A stretch of 25,361 nucleotides of DNA from an uncultured Eubacteriales bacterium (GTDB lineage: Bacteria; Bacillota_I; Bacilli_A; RF39; UBA660): assembly GCA_905211265.1 (NCBI GenBank), contig CAJMAC010000016.1, positions 1 to 25,361 of the forward strand, given 5' to 3'. The notes under the pieces are model-generated. The model saw only the letters and a list, made by a program, of their open reading frames with translations, was not told the origin of the DNA and did not search any database. Shown here piece after piece: positions 21,821 through 25,361 of the stretch; within the stretch, counting starts at the first letter, position 1, and every line of letters begins with the position of its first letter. Position numbers and translations under genes: made by a program.

Positions 21821-22696
21821 ATGAGAAATAATTTAGTTAAAATTTTTGAAGACACAGTAATCTCTAATTATGATGAAGGTAATACAATAAATAATTTAAT
21901 AAAACTTAATATAATTAACTTAAATGATTTAACGAAAGAAATAATCAATACAAAAAATATTGAATATATTTTTAAATTAGCACTATACATTAAAAATGCT
22001 CCTGTTGATAAGTTAATAGATATTATTTGTGAAACTACTGAATCTGGATATTATATATTTGCTCTTGCAGAATTAAAAAATGCTCCAATAGAAAAGTTAG
22101 CAAATGCTATTATTAGAATTAATAATGTTGAAGATATACTTGCTTTTGCAGAACACATTAAAAATGCACCAATAGATAAATTAGCAGACATTATGATTAA
22201 AACAGGCAACATTGAATATATTTATTTCTTTGCAAGAGATATTGAAAACGCTCCCGTTGATAAACTAGCAAATGCTATTATTGAGTCTAATGATGCAAAA
22301 TACATTTATTTATTAGCAGATACAGTTACAAATGCTCCTATCGGCAAATTAACAGATGCTATTATTAAAACTAATAATGCAGAATACATTTATTTATTTG
22401 CAAGAGATGTAGAAAATGCCCCTATTAATAAATTAGAAAAAGCTATTATTGAAACTAATGATATGAAATATATCAAACTTTTCTTCAAAGATATTAAAAA
22501 TAAATTAATTGCTAAACAAAGTAATATTCCTGAAATAACCTGTTCAGATGAAGAGATTGAATTAGAAAACTATAATACTTTGCTTGACTATATAAAAGAA
22601 AATAACTACAAGCAAATTAAAGAAAATAAGAAAGAATTTGCTATTCTATTTAGTGACAATAAATCTAAAAAACTAATAAAAAGAAAATCTAAGTAA
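21821..22696 (+). CDS. 28-residue-repeat solenoid protein, paralogue 1
   Basis: This 291-residue cytoplasmic protein starts MRNNLVKIFEDTVISNY at ATG 21821, 8 bases after AAGGAG; the frame is open further upstream but has no ribosome-binding site there. After a 59-residue cap come six units of 28 residues, each like APIDKLADAIIK plus a spacer plus EYIYLFARDIKN (residues 60-227). A shared tail contains YKQIKENKKEFAILF and a basic end. Each unit would form two helices, giving an alpha solenoid. I do not recognise the family. It is divergent from rpsP and the first of three tandem paralogues. Confidence 0.88.
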   Translation: MRNNLVKIFEDTVISNYDEGNTINNLIKLNIINLNDLTKEIINTKNIEYIFKLALYIKNAPVDKLIDIICETTESGYYIFALAELKNAPIEKLANAIIRINNVEDILAFAEHIKNAPIDKLADIMIKTGNIEYIYFFARDIENAPVDKLANAIIESNDAKYIYLLADTVTNAPIGKLTDAIIKTNNAEYIYLFARDVENAPINKLEKAIIETNDMKYIKLFFKDIKNKLIAKQSNIPEITCSDEEIELENYNTLLDYIKENNYKQIKENKKEFAILFSDNKSKKLIKRKSK

Positions 22697-22716
22697 GTAT
22701 AATTATGCTTACTTTT
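22691..22716 (+). terminator. Terminator of repeat gene 1
   Basis: AAGTAAG (22691-22697, includes the stop codon) pairs with CTTACTT (22708-22714), followed by T. The same module ends all three paralogues. Confidence 0.6.
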
Positions 22717-22745
22717 AATTTATCTCACAAAATGCAATACAATAA

Positions 22746-22774
22746 TTGACAAATATAATATACTTTTTTATAAT
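22746..22774 (+). promoter_or_regulatory. Consensus promoter of repeat gene 2
   Basis: TTGACA (22746-22751) and TATAAT (22769-22774) are 17 bases apart, identical in boxes and spacing to the promoter of gene 1. The start of the gene is 23 bases downstream of the -10 box. Confidence 0.85.
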
Positions 22775-22796
22775 GTAATTAAAGGAGGAAATGGTT

Positions 22797-24023
22797 ATGG
22801 AAAATAATCTAATTAAAATTTTTGAAGAAACAGTAATAAATAAACATGATGGAACAATAATTAATGACTTAATAAAACTAAACATAATTAACTTAACTGA
22901 TTTAACTAAAGAAATAATTAAAACTAATAATGCTAAATATATTTATGAACTTGCTCACTATATAAAAGATACTCCAATAGATGTGTTAGCAAATGAAGTT
23001 ATTAAAACTAATAACGTAGTATTTATTTATGACTTTGCAAAAGATGTAAAAAAGGCTCCAATAGATAAATTAGCTGATGCTATTATTAAGTCCAATAATG
23101 CAGAATACATTTTTAATTTTGCAAGAAATGTAAAAAAAGCCCCAATAGATAAATTAGCTGATGCTATTATCAAAACCAATGACACTAAATATATTTATCT
23201 TTTTGCTAATTACATAGATAATGCTCCTACAAAGAAGTTACTTGATGCTATTATTAAGATTAATAATATTGAATATATCTGTTACTTTGCAAAAAATATA
23301 AAAGATGCTCCGATTAATGAATTAGCAGATATTGTAATCAAATCAAAAGATGCTGAGTGGATATGTTATTTTGCTTGTGATATTAAAAATGCTCCAATAG
23401 ATAAATTAGCAAAAGCCATTATAAAAACAAATAATGCAAAATATATTTACTACTTTGCTAAAGAAATAGAAAATGCTCCAATTAATGATTTAGTAGATGC
23501 TATTAGTAAATCAAAAGACTCCAATAAAGCTGAATATATTTACTATTTTGCTAAATATATCAAAAATGCCCCAATAGATAAACTAGCTGAAGCAATCAAT
23601 AACAATGTTACATATAATAGTGCAGTATTTATATATTTTTTCGCTAAAGATATAGAAAACGCTCCGATTGATATATTAACTAAAGCAATATATAAAACAA
23701 ATAATGCAGAATATATTTATGCTTTTGCAATATGTATCAAAGGTACTTCAATAGAAATGTTAACTGACGCAATTATTAATACAGGAGATATTAAATACAT
23801 TACTTTATTTACTAAAAATGTTAAAAATACTAACATTGATAAATTGCAAGAATATCTTTCTAAAAATGAAAATTGTTTAGAACAAATTGAACAAGAAAAT
23901 TATAAAATGCTTATTGATTTAGCAAAATCAAGTAATTATGATCAAATTAAAGAAAACCAAGAAGAGTTTACTACCCTATTTAATAATAGTAAGCCTAAAA
24001 AACTGATAAGAAAAAATAAGTAA
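22797..24023 (+). CDS. 28-residue-repeat solenoid protein, paralogue 2
   Basis: This 408-residue protein starts MENNLIKIFEETVINKH. I chose ATG 22797, 8 bases after GGAGG; the ATG six bases earlier is too close to that site. A 58-residue cap is followed by ten units (residues 59-344), eight of 28 residues and two of 31 with a 3-residue insertion in the loop. The tail carries NYDQIKENQEEFTTLF and a basic end. Conserved unit positions (AP, L, A/I, Y-I-Y, F-A) are structural, while loop residues vary, as in binding solenoids. No catalytic motif or export signal is seen. Confidence 0.88.
   Translation: MENNLIKIFEETVINKHDGTIINDLIKLNIINLTDLTKEIIKTNNAKYIYELAHYIKDTPIDVLANEVIKTNNVVFIYDFAKDVKKAPIDKLADAIIKSNNAEYIFNFARNVKKAPIDKLADAIIKTNDTKYIYLFANYIDNAPTKKLLDAIIKINNIEYICYFAKNIKDAPINELADIVIKSKDAEWICYFACDIKNAPIDKLAKAIIKTNNAKYIYYFAKEIENAPINDLVDAISKSKDSNKAEYIYYFAKYIKNAPIDKLAEAINNNVTYNSAVFIYFFAKDIENAPIDILTKAIYKTNNAEYIYAFAICIKGTSIEMLTDAIINTGDIKYITLFTKNVKNTNIDKLQEYLSKNENCLEQIEQENYKMLIDLAKSSNYDQIKENQEEFTTLFNNSKPKKLIRKNK
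22971..23828 (+). repeat. Array of 84-bp coding repeats in paralogue 2
   Basis: Ten in-frame units, mostly 84 bp, are diverged but share stretches such as GCTCCAATAGATAAATTAGC. Similar shorter or more diverged arrays lie in the neighbouring paralogues. They could change unit number by recombination. Confidence 0.75.
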
Positions 24024-24046
24024 GTAACTAAAATACTTGCTTTTTT
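24018..24046 (+). terminator. Terminator of repeat gene 2
   Basis: AAGTAAGTA (24018-24026) pairs with TACTTGCTT (24034-24042, one G-U pair), followed by T to 24046. No promoter is evident between it and gene 3, so gene 3 may depend on read-through or on a weaker promoter. Confidence 0.65.
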
Positions 24047-24070
24047 AAAAAACATATAAAGGGAGGATAT

Positions 24071-25285
24071 ATGGAAAATAATTTAATTAAAATTTTTAAA
24101 GACACAGTAATTTCTAATCAAGATAATGGTAATACAATAAATAGTTTAATAAAACTAAATATAATTGATATAGATGACTTAATTGAAGAAATAATTGATA
24201 CTTATAATCCAGAATATATTTATAATTTTGCTAAATATATAGATAATGATTACAATGATTTATTAGCAGAGGCCGTATCTAACACAAAAGATCCTGAATA
24301 CATTTATTTATTTGCTAGAGATATCAAAGATGCCCCTATTGAACTTTTACAAGAAGCTATTATAAAAACACGTAATCCAAAATATTTGTACTTATTCGCT
24401 AAAGACATTGAAAAATCTAATCCAAGTCATATAGCATACTTTCTTCCAAGATGTGAATCCTCTAGTGAATATGTATATTTATTTGCTAAACATTTCAAAG
24501 ACATACGTTTTAAAGAATTTACTATTAATATTATCGATTCAGCTGATAGTGAAATCATTTATAAATATGCAAAAGATATCGATGGAGTTCCTATTGATGA
24601 ATTAGCAAATGCTATAATTAAATGTAACGACAAAGAATACATATACTTATTTGCAAGAGATGTTAAAAATGCTCCCACCAATAAATTAGCCGAAGCCATA
24701 ACAAAAGGATGTAAATTTGAAGAACATGGTGAAAGTATTTATATATATTTATTTGCCAAAAATATAGAAAATGCACCAATAGACATTTTAGCAAATGCTA
24801 TAAAAGAAACTTATATATTTAAGCACATATATTCATTTGCTAAAGATATTAAAGATGCTCCAATAGATACTTTATTAGAGCCAATACTTTGGTGGCATAT
24901 TCCTGAACAATTATATTTATTTGCAAGAGATGTAAAAAATACTCCTATTGAAAAACTAGAAAATTATATAATATTTTCAAATGATCCAAAATACATCTAC
25001 TTATTTGCAAGAGATATTCAAAATGCTAATGTTGATAAATTAACTGATGCCATAATTGAAACAAAAAATATTGATTATATTAATTTATTTAAAGAAAAGA
25101 TTCCAAACGCTAATATTGATAAATTAAATAAAGCCATATCTAGCATCAAAAAAGAAAAACTTGAACAAGATAAATATAATATGTTAATTAATCTAGTTAA
25201 TCAAAAACAATATCAAATAATTTTAGAAAATCAAGAAGAATTTACTAGCTTAATTAATAATAAAAAGTTAATCATAAAGAAATAA
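24071..25285 (+). CDS. 28-residue-repeat solenoid protein, paralogue 3
   Basis: This 404-residue protein starts MENNLIKIFKDTVISNQ at ATG 24071, right after GGGAGG. It has the same cap, about ten repeat units and the same tail (ILENQEEFTSLI, then basic). Its units are the most diverged of the three: one reads SNPSHIAYFLPRCESS, one has a 6-residue insertion (KGCKFEEHGESIYIYLF), and one is Trp-rich (LEPILWWHIPEQLYLFAR). That suggests an older copy or a different partner. It follows gene 2 by 47 bases. Confidence 0.87.
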   Translation: MENNLIKIFKDTVISNQDNGNTINSLIKLNIIDIDDLIEEIIDTYNPEYIYNFAKYIDNDYNDLLAEAVSNTKDPEYIYLFARDIKDAPIELLQEAIIKTRNPKYLYLFAKDIEKSNPSHIAYFLPRCESSSEYVYLFAKHFKDIRFKEFTINIIDSADSEIIYKYAKDIDGVPIDELANAIIKCNDKEYIYLFARDVKNAPTNKLAEAITKGCKFEEHGESIYIYLFAKNIENAPIDILANAIKETYIFKHIYSFAKDIKDAPIDTLLEPILWWHIPEQLYLFARDVKNTPIEKLENYIIFSNDPKYIYLFARDIQNANVDKLTDAIIETKNIDYINLFKEKIPNANIDKLNKAISSIKKEKLEQDKYNMLINLVNQKQYQIILENQEEFTSLINNKKLIIKK

Positions 25286-25312
25286 AGTAAGCAACAAAAT
25301 ACTTACTTTTTT
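25285..25312 (+). terminator. Terminator of repeat gene 3
   Basis: AAGTAAG (25285-25291) pairs with CTTACTT (25302-25308), followed by T to 25312. It is the same stop-overlapping module as in genes 1 and 2. Confidence 0.68.
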
Positions 25313-25327
25313 AATACCTAATACTAG

Positions 25328-25353
25328 AAAAAATAATTAGAACACTCTAATTA
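25328..25353 (-). terminator. Terminator of a converging gene beyond the window
   Basis: On the minus strand TAATTAG and CTAATTA pair around 6 bases and are followed by six T (plus-strand A at 25328-25333). It implies a minus-strand gene to the right of the window. Confidence 0.55.
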
Positions 25354-25361
25354 CTTAAATT

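Noticed and set aside
22971..23828. CRISPR array or DNA satellite
   Set aside because: The units are in-frame coding repeats, diverged at the base level, with no constant repeat separated by unique spacers.

Overview
The window is very AT-rich bacterial DNA that fits a low-GC Firmicute, probably a Mollicutes-like Bacilli or Erysipelotrichia lineage of the gut. Basis: Ffh, L32, S16, KhpA and FolD are of Firmicutes type and in a Firmicutes-like order, Shine-Dalgarno sites are strong, and promoters are TTGACA/TATAAT. TGA is used as a stop and TGG for tryptophan, so the code is the standard bacterial one, not the Mycoplasma/Spiroplasma code. No species is assigned.

Layout. (1) 1-1644: the 5' end of an unidentified gene, ffh and a tRNA-Gly(GCC) gene. 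(2) 1626-7935: a 6.3-kb filamentous-phage-like (inovirus-like) prophage in the 3' end of that tRNA gene, bounded by 19-bp direct repeats. It carries a tyrosine integrase, a RepB/pMV158-type HUH replication initiator with a matching nick-site hairpin, a membrane-anchored adhesin, small membrane proteins, a Zot/pI-type assembly ATPase, a major-coat-like protein followed by a strong terminator, and a candidate ssDNA-binding protein. Two short membrane ORFs (5788-5934 and 6659-6736) lie beside the ATPase and are easily missed. (3) 7936-13810: an accessory stretch with the displaced tRNA terminator, a possible small transcript with an 18-residue ORF, a helical-repeat protein, a dUTPase fragment, a methyltransferase, a CYTH-like protein and two genes broken at short A runs. 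A 67-bp direct repeat brackets part of it and includes the methyltransferase 3' end. (4) 13811-16110: plus-strand genes for a membrane-anchored protein, a 23-residue membrane peptide and a DUF3883/NOV_C nuclease-like protein. (5) 16350-21730: minus-strand housekeeping genes: a P-type cation ATPase with an overlapping small partner, a zinc-ribbon membrane protein, rpmF, yceD, folD, khpA and rpsP. (6) 21768-25312: three tandem plus-strand paralogues built from 28-residue repeats, each ending in the same kind of terminator; the first two have consensus promoters.

How parts work together. In the prophage, Rep and its origin would drive rolling-circle replication. The coat, minor membrane proteins and adhesin would form the virion, and the Zot-like ATPase would extrude it through a single membrane. 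No outer-membrane secretin was seen, as expected for a monoderm host. A promoter-like site at the left end points out of the element; circularisation would place it just before the right-end operon, which suggests expression coupled to excision. The most novel-looking items are the prophage's regulatory architecture with its hidden membrane ORFs, the tandem 28-residue-repeat family, and the small transcript at 8029-8237. All family assignments come from reading motifs; no database search was run.
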